From Lachnospiraceae bacterium (GTDB taxonomy: Bacteria; Bacillota; Clostridia; Lachnospirales; Lachnospiraceae), in assembly GCA_022769665.1 (NCBI GenBank), contig JALEIR010000070.1:1-52847 (forward strand): a stretch of 52,847 nt of DNA, given 5' to 3'. Within the stretch, counting starts at the first letter, position 1; every line of letters begins with the position of its first letter. The notes beneath the pieces are model-generated. The model saw only the letters and a program-made list of their open reading frames with translations, made no database searches and had not been told where the DNA came from. The position numbers and the translations under genes are program-made. This document shows positions 23,998 through 32,134 of the stretch, in pieces.

Positions 23998-25521
23998 ATG
24001 AAGATGCAGAATAACGTACTGGATTATTTGGATGAAACGGTGAAAAGAGTACCGGAAAAAATAGCTTTTTCAAACGGAAGCGACAACATGACCTTCTCGG
24101 AGGTAGACAAAGACAGTCGGGCCATTGGAACCTGGCTGCATCAAAAAGGTATCTACAGAAAACCGGTGGTGGTTTTTATGAACAAGCATCCCAAAGAGGT
24201 GACAGCTTTTTTTGGTGTAATTCGCGGTGGATGTTTCTATGTACCCATCGATGAGGAAATGCCCCGTGTCCGTATTAATTTGATTTTGGAGAATTTAAAG
24301 CCGGAAATGATTCTCTGTGATGATGAGACGGCAAAACAGGCGGAAGCCTTTTCATATAAAGCAGAGATTGTACTTTATGATAAGATCTGCCATACGGAAA
24401 TTGATGCTAAGGCTTTGCTTGAAATTCATGACAGGGGAATTGACACAGATCCCATATATGTGGTGTTTACTTCCGGGTCCACAGGGGTGCCGAAGGGAGT
24501 AGTTGCATGCCATCGCTCGGTGCTTGACTATATCGAGCATTTGTCCGAAGTTTTAGAATTTAATGAAAACACGGTGTTTGGCAATCAGACTCCGCTTTAT
24601 TTTGATGCCTGTCTGAAAGAACTTTATCCTACATTAAAATTTGGCGCAACGACTTATCTGATTCCCAAGGAAAAATTTATGATGCCGGTGAAACTGGTGG
24701 AATTCCTGAATGAATTCCATATCAATACAATCTGCTGGGTGGTATCTGCATTGACGATGATATCAGCGTTTAATACCTTTAAAACAGTAGTTCCCCGTTA
24801 TTTACATACGATTGCCTTCGGAAGCGAGGTCTTTCCCATCAAGCAGTTCAGAAGATGGCGGGAGGTATTGCCGCAGGCGAAATTCACCAACCTGTACGGA
24901 CCGACGGAAGGAACGGGAATGTGCTGTTATTACAAGGTGGAAAGAGAGTTTGAGCTTGATGAGGCAATTCCCATCGGAAGACCCTTTGCAAATACGGAAA
25001 TCCTTCTGCTGAAGGAGGACAATACGCCTGCGGGACAGGGAGAGACGGGAGAAATCTGTATTCGCGGTACATCTCTGACCCTTGGATATTACAATAATTT
25101 TGAGAAGACAAATGAGGTATACGTTCAGAATCCTTTGAATACTGCTTATCCTGAGTTGATATACCGGACAGGCGATTTGGGCAAATATAATGAGTACGGA
25201 GAATTGGTATTTGTCTCACGAAAAGATTACCAGATAAAGCATATGGGACACCGAATTGAGCTGGGGGAAATAGAAGTAAATGTAAATATGCTTGACGGAG
25301 TAAAAATATCCGGTTGCATATATGATGGACAGAATGGTAAAATTGTGTTGTATTATGTCGGAGATATGGAGGAGAAAGAACTGATTACCCTCCTGAAGGA
25401 CAAGCTTCCCAGATATATGATTCCCAATTTTGTCAGAAGACTGGAGCAGATGCCTTTTACCGCTAACGGCAAAATAGACAGAGTAACCTTGAAGAAAATG
25501 CACCAAGAGAAAACAAAATAA
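23998..25521 (+). CDS. DltA-like amino acid adenylation enzyme
   Basis: 507-residue free-standing adenylation domain that would activate an amino acid with ATP and load it onto the carrier protein at 25556. Core motifs are visible: FTSGSTGVPKG (A3), FDACLKELYP (A4), NLYGPTEGT (A5), YRTGDLG (A7), and TANGKIDR with the catalytic Lys (A10). Overall similarity is to D-alanine--carrier ligase DltA. In the segment aligned with DltA FCGEV this protein has FGSEV, so the DltA pocket cysteine is replaced by Gly275. The substrate may differ from D-Ala. The start may be ATG 23998 or 24004. Confidence 0.88.
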   Translation: MKMQNNVLDYLDETVKRVPEKIAFSNGSDNMTFSEVDKDSRAIGTWLHQKGIYRKPVVVFMNKHPKEVTAFFGVIRGGCFYVPIDEEMPRVRINLILENLKPEMILCDDETAKQAEAFSYKAEIVLYDKICHTEIDAKALLEIHDRGIDTDPIYVVFTSGSTGVPKGVVACHRSVLDYIEHLSEVLEFNENTVFGNQTPLYFDACLKELYPTLKFGATTYLIPKEKFMMPVKLVEFLNEFHINTICWVVSALTMISAFNTFKTVVPRYLHTIAFGSEVFPIKQFRRWREVLPQAKFTNLYGPTEGTGMCCYYKVEREFELDEAIPIGRPFANTEILLLKEDNTPAGQGETGEICIRGTSLTLGYYNNFEKTNEVYVQNPLNTAYPELIYRTGDLGKYNEYGELVFVSRKDYQIKHMGHRIELGEIEVNVNMLDGVKISGCIYDGQNGKIVLYYVGDMEEKELITLLKDKLPRYMIPNFVRRLEQMPFTANGKIDRVTLKKMHQEKTK

Positions 25522-25555
25522 GAAAAGCAATAAGAAAAAGAGAAAGAGGTAGAAC

Positions 25556-25786
25556 ATGGAAGAATTATTGGAAATTTTGCAGGAGCTTCATCCGGAAGTA
25601 AACTTTGAAGAGGAAGAACATCTGATTGATGATAAGATACTGGATTCTTTTGATATCGTTTCCATTATCTCAGAGATTGCCGATCAGTTTGATGTGACGA
25701 TTTCCGCGGAGCATATTTTACCGGAAAACTTCAATTCCGCAAAGGCACTGTATGCGTTGATACAACAGCTGGAGGACGAAGACTAA
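25556..25786 (+). CDS. DltC-like acyl carrier protein
   Basis: 76-residue acidic four-helix carrier protein. The phosphopantetheine attachment serine is Ser31 in ILDSFDIVSI. It would carry the activated amino acid as a thioester from the adenylation enzyme to the membrane acyltransferase. The ribosome binding site GAGGT lies 5 bases before the ATG, and the stop is one base from the MBOAT start, indicating tight translational coupling. Size and position equal those of DltC. Confidence 0.9.
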   Translation: MEELLEILQELHPEVNFEEEEHLIDDKILDSFDIVSIISEIADQFDVTISAEHILPENFNSAKALYALIQQLEDED

Positions 25787-25787
25787 G

Positions 25788-27380
25788 ATGCTGTTTACAT
25801 CCTACAGGTTTTTAGAGTTCCTGCTCGTTTTGTTTTTGCTTTACTACATACTTCCGGCAAGGTGGCAGTGGAAGGTTCTGCTGGTTGCCGGCTTTGTGTT
25901 TTATTTTTGCGCAAATCCCATATATTGCGTTTATATTGCTGTGACTATTTTCACAACATGGTATGCCGGCTGTAAAATAGAAGCATTGCGGGAAAAAAGC
26001 ACCGTTTATCTGCAAGAGCATAAGGAGAGCCTAAGTAAGGAGGAACGAAAGAGCTATAAGGCAGCTGTTAAGCATAAGACCTGGATTTGGACTCTTTCCT
26101 GTCTCCTTTTCAACCTCGGTATACTGGCGGTAGTAAAATACACCAATTTTGCCATATCAAATATCAATTCCGTAATGAAAGCTTTCGGAAGTGTTGGGGA
26201 GCTTGGCTTTGTGGACATCATCGTCCCTCTTGGCATATCCTTTTACACCTTTCAGGCAGTGGGATACATCATTGATGTATATCGGGGAACCGTGGAGGCC
26301 GAAAAGAATATTTTTCGTTTCGCGCTGTTTGTTTCCTTTTTCCCACAACTGGTGCAAGGTCCCATCAGCCGGTTTGGAGACCTGAAAAAAACGCTGTTTG
26401 AGGAGCATCCTTTTGACAAAAAGACAATATGTTTCGGATTGCAGCGTATTTTATGGGGATATTTCAAAAAACTGGTGATTGCGGACCGAATTCTGACGGG
26501 TGTCAATGCGCTGATTCATAATACAGATACTTATACCGGTGCCTATGTGTTTGTGGGAATGCTCTTTTATGCACTGGAACTGTATGCTGATTTCACAGGC
26601 GGTATTGACATTACAATCGGTATTGCACAGACCATGGGTATTGAAGTGACGGAAAACTTCCGCAGACCTTATTTTTCCAAGAATATCAAAGAATACTGGA
26701 ACAGATGGCACATCACTATGGGCTCATGGTTTACCGACTATATTTTTTATCCCATTTCTGTGTGCAAACCGATGCTGAAGCTTTCCAAATTTTCGCGAAA
26801 TCATTTCGGAGAATTCATCGGGAAAAGGGTACCGGTATATCTTTCTTCCTTTGTTGTATGGTTTGCTACGGGTATCTGGCATGGCGCAAGCTGGAATTTT
26901 ATTGCATGGGGTCTGGGAAACTGGCTGGTAATCATGGCTTCCCAGGAATTGGAGCCACTTTACAAAAAGTTTCATAACAGATTTCATGTGGAGGGTAAGT
27001 TCGGCTTCAGACTGTTTCAGGTTGTGAGAACTGTTTTGTTGATGAGTTGTCTGCGGCTGTTTGATTGCTATCGGGATGTACCGCTGACATTTCGCATGTT
27101 CGGCAGTATGTTCACAGCCGGAAACTGGAATATATTATGGAACGGTTCACTTCTAAATATCGGTTTAACCGTAACGGATTACTGCATTCTTTTGTGCGGA
27201 TTGGTACTTCTGATTGCGGTCAGCCTGTTACAACGTTCCGGAAGCGTAAGAGAAAAGATTGCAGGACTGCCTTTCTGGGGCAGGTTTCTCCTGTGGTATG
27301 GATTGTTCCTGACGGTGCTTCTGATGGGGGCTTACGGAATCGGTTATGATTCCAGTCAGTTTATATACAATCAATTCTAG
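25788..27380 (+). CDS. MBOAT family acyltransferase (DltB-like)
   Basis: 530-residue multi-pass membrane protein of the membrane-bound O-acyltransferase family. The conserved histidine lies in GIWHGASWNFIAWG near residue 366, and the upstream EYWNRWHITMG segment is also conserved in DltB and AlgI. A charged cytoplasmic loop follows the first helices (residues about 68-100). It would pass the amino acid from the carrier protein across the membrane toward an envelope acceptor, with the next gene product as extracellular partner. Confidence 0.92.
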   Translation: MLFTSYRFLEFLLVLFLLYYILPARWQWKVLLVAGFVFYFCANPIYCVYIAVTIFTTWYAGCKIEALREKSTVYLQEHKESLSKEERKSYKAAVKHKTWIWTLSCLLFNLGILAVVKYTNFAISNINSVMKAFGSVGELGFVDIIVPLGISFYTFQAVGYIIDVYRGTVEAEKNIFRFALFVSFFPQLVQGPISRFGDLKKTLFEEHPFDKKTICFGLQRILWGYFKKLVIADRILTGVNALIHNTDTYTGAYVFVGMLFYALELYADFTGGIDITIGIAQTMGIEVTENFRRPYFSKNIKEYWNRWHITMGSWFTDYIFYPISVCKPMLKLSKFSRNHFGEFIGKRVPVYLSSFVVWFATGIWHGASWNFIAWGLGNWLVIMASQELEPLYKKFHNRFHVEGKFGFRLFQVVRTVLLMSCLRLFDCYRDVPLTFRMFGSMFTAGNWNILWNGSLLNIGLTVTDYCILLCGLVLLIAVSLLQRSGSVREKIAGLPFWGRFLLWYGLFLTVLLMGAYGIGYDSSQFIYNQF

Positions 27381-27399
27381 GGAGAAGGGTGGTAAAGAA

Positions 27400-28440
27400 A
27401 TGAAAAAGAAAAAATATTTTAGAATAATTGCCGCCGTCCTGATTGTGATTTGTACACTGGCTTTACTGCAGAGACTGTTGACACCCAAATATGTGGATGA
27501 CGTGATAGAGGGGGCTCTTATCGCGGAGTACTATGATGAAGACAAGGAACACGATGTTGTATTCATCGGTGACTGCGAGGTGTACGAGAATTTTTCACCG
27601 GCAGTACTTTGGGAGGAATACGGAATACACAGCTATATCCGCGGAAGTGCGCAACAACTGATCTGGCAGTCCTATTATCTGTTGGAAGATACGCTTCGGT
27701 ATGAGACTCCAAAGGTAGTTGTATTCAATGTGTTGTCCATGAAGTATAATGAGCCTCAGAAGGAGGCTTACAATCGTATGTCTCTGGAGGGAATGCGGTG
27801 GTCTTCCTCCAAGGTGAAGGCTGTTTTGGCGTCCATGACGGAAAGAGAGAATTTTGAGGACTATTTGTTCCCGATTCTCAGATATCATTCCAGATGGAGC
27901 GAACTGAATTCCGGAGACCTGGAATATATGTTTCAGGTGCCAAAGGTATCTCACAGCGGTTACTATATGAGAGTGGATGTAAAGGCAGCTGAGAATATTC
28001 CGGAGGCCAAACCTCTTGCGGATTACGAATTTGGAGAGAATGCTTATTTTTATCTGGATAAAATGGTTCAACTTTGCGAGGAAAAGGGAATTCGGCTGAT
28101 TCTGATCAAGGCACCCAGTCTGTATCCTCATTGGTATGATGAGTGGGAAGTACAGATGGAAGAGTATGCAAAAGAGCATCATCTCCTTTATCTGAACTTT
28201 TTGGAATGTACAGATGAAATCGGATTGGATTTTCAGACAGACACTTATGACGGAGGCCTGCATTTGAACCTGTCCGGAGCAGAGAAACTGACCTCCTATT
28301 TCGGGCAAATCCTCACAGAGCAGACAGATGTGGAAGATAAAAGGGCAGATGAGAAACTGGCTGCAATTTGGGAGCAAAAGCTTGCGGAGTATGAGAAGGA
28401 TAAGCAGGAGCAATATATACAGTACGGAATTGAAAAATAG
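27400..28440 (+). CDS. membrane-anchored SGNH-hydrolase-like protein (DltD position)
   Basis: 346 residues with one N-terminal anchor (IIAAVLIVICTLALLQ) and an extracellular SGNH/GDSL-like domain. Block I reads FIGDCEVYENFSP with Cys59 where family members normally have the nucleophilic Ser. The C-terminal Asp/His pair is in YDGGLHLNLSGA (Asp284, His288). The position after MBOAT is that of DltD or of AlgJ/AlgX-type partners. I infer transfer of the amino acid to the final acceptor, perhaps through a thiol nucleophile. GGAGAAGGGTGG precedes ATG 27400; the upstream frame overlaps the MBOAT gene. Confidence 0.78.
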   Translation: MKKKKYFRIIAAVLIVICTLALLQRLLTPKYVDDVIEGALIAEYYDEDKEHDVVFIGDCEVYENFSPAVLWEEYGIHSYIRGSAQQLIWQSYYLLEDTLRYETPKVVVFNVLSMKYNEPQKEAYNRMSLEGMRWSSSKVKAVLASMTERENFEDYLFPILRYHSRWSELNSGDLEYMFQVPKVSHSGYYMRVDVKAAENIPEAKPLADYEFGENAYFYLDKMVQLCEEKGIRLILIKAPSLYPHWYDEWEVQMEEYAKEHHLLYLNFLECTDEIGLDFQTDTYDGGLHLNLSGAEKLTSYFGQILTEQTDVEDKRADEKLAAIWEQKLAEYEKDKQEQYIQYGIEK

Positions 28441-28458
28441 AGACTGGAGGAGATTATT

Positions 28459-29046
28459 ATGAAAAAATGTGTGGCTGTTTTGTTGGCGACCGGAATGATT
28501 ATGATGGCCGGCTGCGGAAGCAGTGAAAAGGTAATCGAAAGAGATACGGCAACAACCTCTGCCGAAGTGAGTTCACAGGAAAACACCGGTAGTGCATCGG
28601 AGGGTGTGACGGAGAACGGAAGCGTTGCAGACAGTGTTCAGAAGGGTTATCTGTTCCTGTACAAGGATGTTACCGTGTCGGTAGATGCAAACATGAAGCC
28701 GATTTTGGAAAAACTGGGAGAGCCTGTGTCATATTTTGAAGCTGCAAGCTGTGCCTTTGAGGGTTTGGATAAGATTTATACCTACAGTGATTTTGAAATA
28801 GATACCTATCCTCAGGGAGAGGAAGATTTCGTATCTGCCATTATTCTGAAAAATGATGTGGTTACAACGGCGGAGGGCATTTATATCGGCTGCTCCAGAG
28901 ATGAGGTAACCGCAGCATACGGAACCGATTACTCCGAAAAAGGAAGTATGGTTGTATATGAAAAGGACGGCATGAAGCTCTGTTTCCTTTTCGATAATGA
29001 GACAGTTGCTTCTATCCAATATTTTTCAACTGTTCTGGACGAATAA
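28459..29046 (+). CDS. putative lipoprotein, last gene of the Dlt-like operon
   Basis: 195-residue secreted protein with lipobox MMAGC near residue 19, followed by a Ser/Thr/Glu-rich flexible linker (residues about 25-60) and a compact mixed alpha/beta domain. That domain carries the motif GIYIGCSRDEVTAAYG, typical of small surface lipoprotein domains with a repeated Y-G-S turn. I do not recognise a named family. GGAGGAG lies 8 bases before the ATG. Its place 18 bases after the SGNH-like gene and before the terminator makes it part of the envelope operon. Confidence 0.82.
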   Translation: MKKCVAVLLATGMIMMAGCGSSEKVIERDTATTSAEVSSQENTGSASEGVTENGSVADSVQKGYLFLYKDVTVSVDANMKPILEKLGEPVSYFEAASCAFEGLDKIYTYSDFEIDTYPQGEEDFVSAIILKNDVVTTAEGIYIGCSRDEVTAAYGTDYSEKGSMVVYEKDGMKLCFLFDNETVASIQYFSTVLDE

Positions 29047-29054
29047 AGGTTTTG

Positions 29055-29083
29055 AAAGGCGTTCCCTGGGGAATGCCTTTTTG
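29055..29083 (+). terminator. terminator of the Dlt-like operon
   Basis: AAAGGC-G-TTCC pairs with GGAA-T-GCCTTT around loop CTGG, followed by further T residues, nine bases after the last stop codon. Confidence 0.85.
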
Positions 29084-29094
29084 TTTGCAGGCGA

Positions 29095-29142
29095 GCCACA
29101 ACCGGACTGCCTGATTGTGCCGCGACCGGCCTGCTTGATTGG
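29095..29142 (+). repeat. 24-bp imperfect tandem repeat, two copies
   Basis: Copies at 29095-29118 and 29119-29142 match at 19 of 24 positions by eye (shared ACCGG and CTGC, then TGATTG). It lies between the operon terminator and the tetR promoter. Confidence 0.6.
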
Positions 29143-29145
29143 TAC

Positions 29146-29186
29146 TTGACAGTCTGGAAGGCGGATTGTAAAATAACAAGTGTTAT
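29146..29186 (+). promoter_or_regulatory. promoter of the tetR-family gene with overlapping operator
   Basis: TTGACA at 29146-29151, 17-base spacer, TAAAAT at 29169-29174. The perfect 14-bp palindrome ATAACAAGTGTTAT at 29173-29186 overlaps the end of the -10. Such a site is well placed for autorepression by the TetR-family protein encoded 49 bases downstream. Confidence 0.7.
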
Positions 29187-29234
29187 ATACGTTGTATCGC
29201 AGTTCATCAGTATATAGGGAGGAACAAAAGAAAT

Positions 29235-29795
29235 ATGGCGCGCAAGGAAACAATCACAATGGATATGATTTTGGAAACGGCGTTTGCTATGACCAGAGAA
29301 GAAGGGTTTGCAAATGTCACGGCAAGAAAAGTGGCAGCAAAGGCGGGATGCTCTACTCAGCCGATATTCAGAGTATATAAAAACATGGACGAGCTTTGGG
29401 ATGCTGTTTATGAGAAAGCAGCAGGATTTTTCCGGGATTATTACAGCCTTTATCCCCGTGTGGGAAGCGCACCGTTTTCTAATCTGGGAATGGCATACAT
29501 TGCTTTTGCACGGGAGGAAAGACATCTTTTTGAACTGCTTTTTGTGAACGGTGGAAAGAGAAGAAAAAGCATGTATGAGCTGTTGAACGGTGATGATCAA
29601 AATGTGGTGTATGAGATCAATCTGGCGAAGGCTGCCGGATGTCCGGACCCCGGCGATTTGTTTATGAAGATGTGGATTTTTATTCACGGCGCAGCCTGTA
29701 TGACATTGACCGGAGATTATGATTTGTCGGATGTACAGACAATGAAACTGTTATCTGATGCTTATGAATCTTTTTCGAAGCAGTCGGGAAAGTAA
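29235..29795 (+). CDS. TetR/AcrR family transcriptional regulator
   Basis: 186-residue one-domain repressor-type protein. The N-terminal helix-turn-helix region (MILETAFAMTREEGFANVTARKVAAKAGCS, positions about 10-40) matches TetR, followed by the usual F/Y-rich junction (FRVYKNMDELW) and a helical ligand domain of unknown specificity. AGGGAGGA lies 9 bases upstream. It probably binds the palindrome at 29173. Its targets beyond itself are unknown; the preceding Dlt-like operon is the nearest candidate but has its own promoter without this palindrome. Confidence 0.88.
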   Translation: MARKETITMDMILETAFAMTREEGFANVTARKVAAKAGCSTQPIFRVYKNMDELWDAVYEKAAGFFRDYYSLYPRVGSAPFSNLGMAYIAFAREERHLFELLFVNGGKRRKSMYELLNGDDQNVVYEINLAKAAGCPDPGDLFMKMWIFIHGAACMTLTGDYDLSDVQTMKLLSDAYESFSKQSGK

Positions 29796-29860
29796 TGATG
29801 AATTAGGGCTTGATTCCTCTTGGGAAAAAAGATTCATGCGGGAAAGGCATGGTGACAGAT

Positions 29861-30790
29861 ATGGAAAAACATTATGATATTTTGAGCAGAATATCGGAAC
29901 GTTTTGAAAAAATGAGCAAAAGTCAGAAAGTTATAGCAACTTTTATTCTGGAGCATTATGACCAGGCTGTTTTTATGACAGCGGCAAAGCTCGGAGAAAC
30001 GCTGGGAATCAGTGAATCGACAGTGGTTCGTTTTGCTTCCGGAATCGGATATGATGGGTATCCGGAATTTCAGAAAGCTTTGGAAGAGTGTGTAAAAAGC
30101 AAGCTGAGCAGTGTACAGAAAATGAATGCAAAATATGGCAGAAGTACTCAGTCGGAGGTACTGACTTCCGTTATATCCGCTGATATTGAAAAACTCCAGC
30201 ATACAATAGAGAATCTGGATCCGGCTGCTTTCGAATCAGCTATAGACACGATTCAGACGGCAGAAAATATCTACATCATGGGCCTGCGCAGCAACGAGCC
30301 TTTGGCTGAGTTTTTACACTTTTACCTGAACATGATTCGGGGCGGAGTTGTGTTGCTAAAAACAACAAGTGTCAGTGAAACCTTTGAACAGATGATACGT
30401 ATCAACGAAAAAGACTGCTTTATCGGCATCAGCTTTCCAAGATACTCCATGCGCACATTAAAAGCCATGGAATTTGCCAGCGACAGAAATGCGAAAGTGA
30501 TTGCCATAACAGATTCCGTGAACTCCCCAATGAGCCTTTATTCTTCCTGCAATTTGTTGGCAAGAAGCGACATGGTTTCTATAGTGGATTCGCTGGTGGC
30601 GCCCTTGAGTGTCATCAACGCACTGGTTGTGGCGCTTTGCCTGAAGCGCCCCCAGGAGGTAAAGAAGAATTTGGAAATGCTGGAAGATACATGGAATAAT
30701 TATCAGGTTTACCTGAACGATGAAATAAACTTTATTGATGATGAACCCATATTGAATTATTCTCTGAGAAAGGAACAAAGCGGAGAGTAG
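29861..30790 (+). CDS. MurR/RpiR family transcriptional regulator
   Basis: 309 residues: an N-terminal HTH_6 domain (LSRISERFEKMSKSQKVIATFI, then LGISESTVVRFASGIGYDGYPEF) and a C-terminal sugar isomerase-like SIS domain from about residue 120. These proteins sense phosphosugars such as MurNAc-6-P. No sugar or amino-sugar genes adjoin, so the ligand is unknown. The frame reaches back to 29810; ATG 29849, GTG 29852 and ATG 29861 are possible starts, and the conserved part begins at 29861. Confidence 0.85.
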   Translation: MEKHYDILSRISERFEKMSKSQKVIATFILEHYDQAVFMTAAKLGETLGISESTVVRFASGIGYDGYPEFQKALEECVKSKLSSVQKMNAKYGRSTQSEVLTSVISADIEKLQHTIENLDPAAFESAIDTIQTAENIYIMGLRSNEPLAEFLHFYLNMIRGGVVLLKTTSVSETFEQMIRINEKDCFIGISFPRYSMRTLKAMEFASDRNAKVIAITDSVNSPMSLYSSCNLLARSDMVSIVDSLVAPLSVINALVVALCLKRPQEVKKNLEMLEDTWNNYQVYLNDEINFIDDEPILNYSLRKEQSGE

Positions 30791-30882
30791 GGAAGAACGC
30801 AAAGTTGAATAGAGAATGGGGTAAAGAACGCAAAAGCTGCGAAGAACGGGGAGACTGCGGAAGCGGCGGAATGTGAGGAGAT

Positions 30883-32100
30883 ATGAATCGCGTCATAATA
30901 GTGGGCGGCGGCGCTGCGGGAATGATGGCAGCTGTAGCTGCGGCGGATAACGGAAAGCAGGTATGTCTGATTGAAAAGAATGAAAAACTGGGAAAGAAGC
31001 TTTTTATTACCGGTAAAGGACGCTGTAATGTGACAAATGCGGCGGATGTGGAAACACTGCTTGCAAATGTCTGTACCAATGCAAAGTTTTTGTACAGTGC
31101 TTTTTACGGATATGACAACAGGGCTGTCATGGATTTCCTGGAACAGGCGGGATGCCCCCTCAAGACAGAAAGAGGAGAACGGGTTTTCCCGGTGTCGGAT
31201 CATTCTTCGGATGTCATAGCAGCATTCCGCAGGGAACTGGAAAAAAGAAGTGTGGATATCAGGCTGAATACGGAAGTGAGGAAAGTATGTGAGGAGGACG
31301 GACAGATAACAGGCGTCATTCTGCAAGACGGGAAAAAGCTTCCGGCCGACAGCGTAGTTGTCTGTACGGGAGGAATTTCCTATCCATCCACAGGTTCCAC
31401 GGGAGACGGGTATCGTTTTGCGGAGGAACTTGGACATTCTGTGACCCGAACAAGGCCTGCCTTAGTTCCTTTTCATGTGCGGGAGGAGTGGTGCGGAAGC
31501 CTGATGGGATTATCTCTGAAAAATGTATCTCTGCGGTTGGTATGCGGGAAACGGCAGGTTTATGAGGGCTTCGGAGAAATGCTGTTTACGCATTTCGGTA
31601 TCAGCGGGCCTCTGGTTCTTTCAGCCAGCAGCTTTTATATACCTGAGACGGAGAGTCTGGCGCTGATTGACTTAAAACCTGCGATGGATGAGGAACAGCT
31701 TGACAAAAGACTGCTTCGGGATTTCGAGGAGAATAAAAACAGACAGTTTAAAAATGCACTGGGGGGATTATTCCCCGTAAAGCTGATACCGGTGATGATT
31801 GCACTTTCCGGTATTCATCCGGACAAAAAGGTAAATGAAATTTCCAGAGAAGAAAGGAAAAAATTTGTCAGTCTGATTAAGAATCTTCCGCTTACGGTGA
31901 CCGGAACACGGGGATTTGCGGAGGCAATTATCACCCGGGGAGGTGTTTCCGTGAAGGAAATCAATCCTTCCACCATGGAGTCAAAAAGCGTGAAGGGGCT
32001 ATATTTTGCGGGCGAGGTACTGGATCTGGACGCTCTGACCGGAGGCTTTAATCTGCAGATTGCATGGTCAACGGGACATCTTGCGGGGAGTTCTTTGTGA
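30883..32100 (+). CDS. BaiN/HI0933-like FAD-dependent oxidoreductase
   Basis: 405-residue flavoprotein of the HI0933 (BaiN, YhiN, YtfP) family. It has the FAD-binding GGGAAGMMAA at the N terminus, GKGRCNVTN, a second dinucleotide motif (VVCTGGISYPSTGSTGDGY), and the C-terminal YFAGEVLDLDALTGGFNLQ. Many anaerobes carry one copy next to cmk, as here, so a housekeeping role is likely; bile acid reduction is reported for some members but cannot be inferred here. GTGAGGAG lies 5 bases before the ATG. Confidence 0.9.
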   Translation: MNRVIIVGGGAAGMMAAVAAADNGKQVCLIEKNEKLGKKLFITGKGRCNVTNAADVETLLANVCTNAKFLYSAFYGYDNRAVMDFLEQAGCPLKTERGERVFPVSDHSSDVIAAFRRELEKRSVDIRLNTEVRKVCEEDGQITGVILQDGKKLPADSVVVCTGGISYPSTGSTGDGYRFAEELGHSVTRTRPALVPFHVREEWCGSLMGLSLKNVSLRLVCGKRQVYEGFGEMLFTHFGISGPLVLSASSFYIPETESLALIDLKPAMDEEQLDKRLLRDFEENKNRQFKNALGGLFPVKLIPVMIALSGIHPDKKVNEISREERKKFVSLIKNLPLTVTGTRGFAEAIITRGGVSVKEINPSTMESKSVKGLYFAGEVLDLDALTGGFNLQIAWSTGHLAGSSL

Positions 32101-32134
32101 CAGCAGATAAGAATAGAAGACAGGAGAGAAGACG

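Noticed and set aside
27595..28413. 272-codon minus-strand frame opposite the SGNH-like gene
   Set aside because: No start site or domain; the plus-strand gene has anchor, motifs and operon context.
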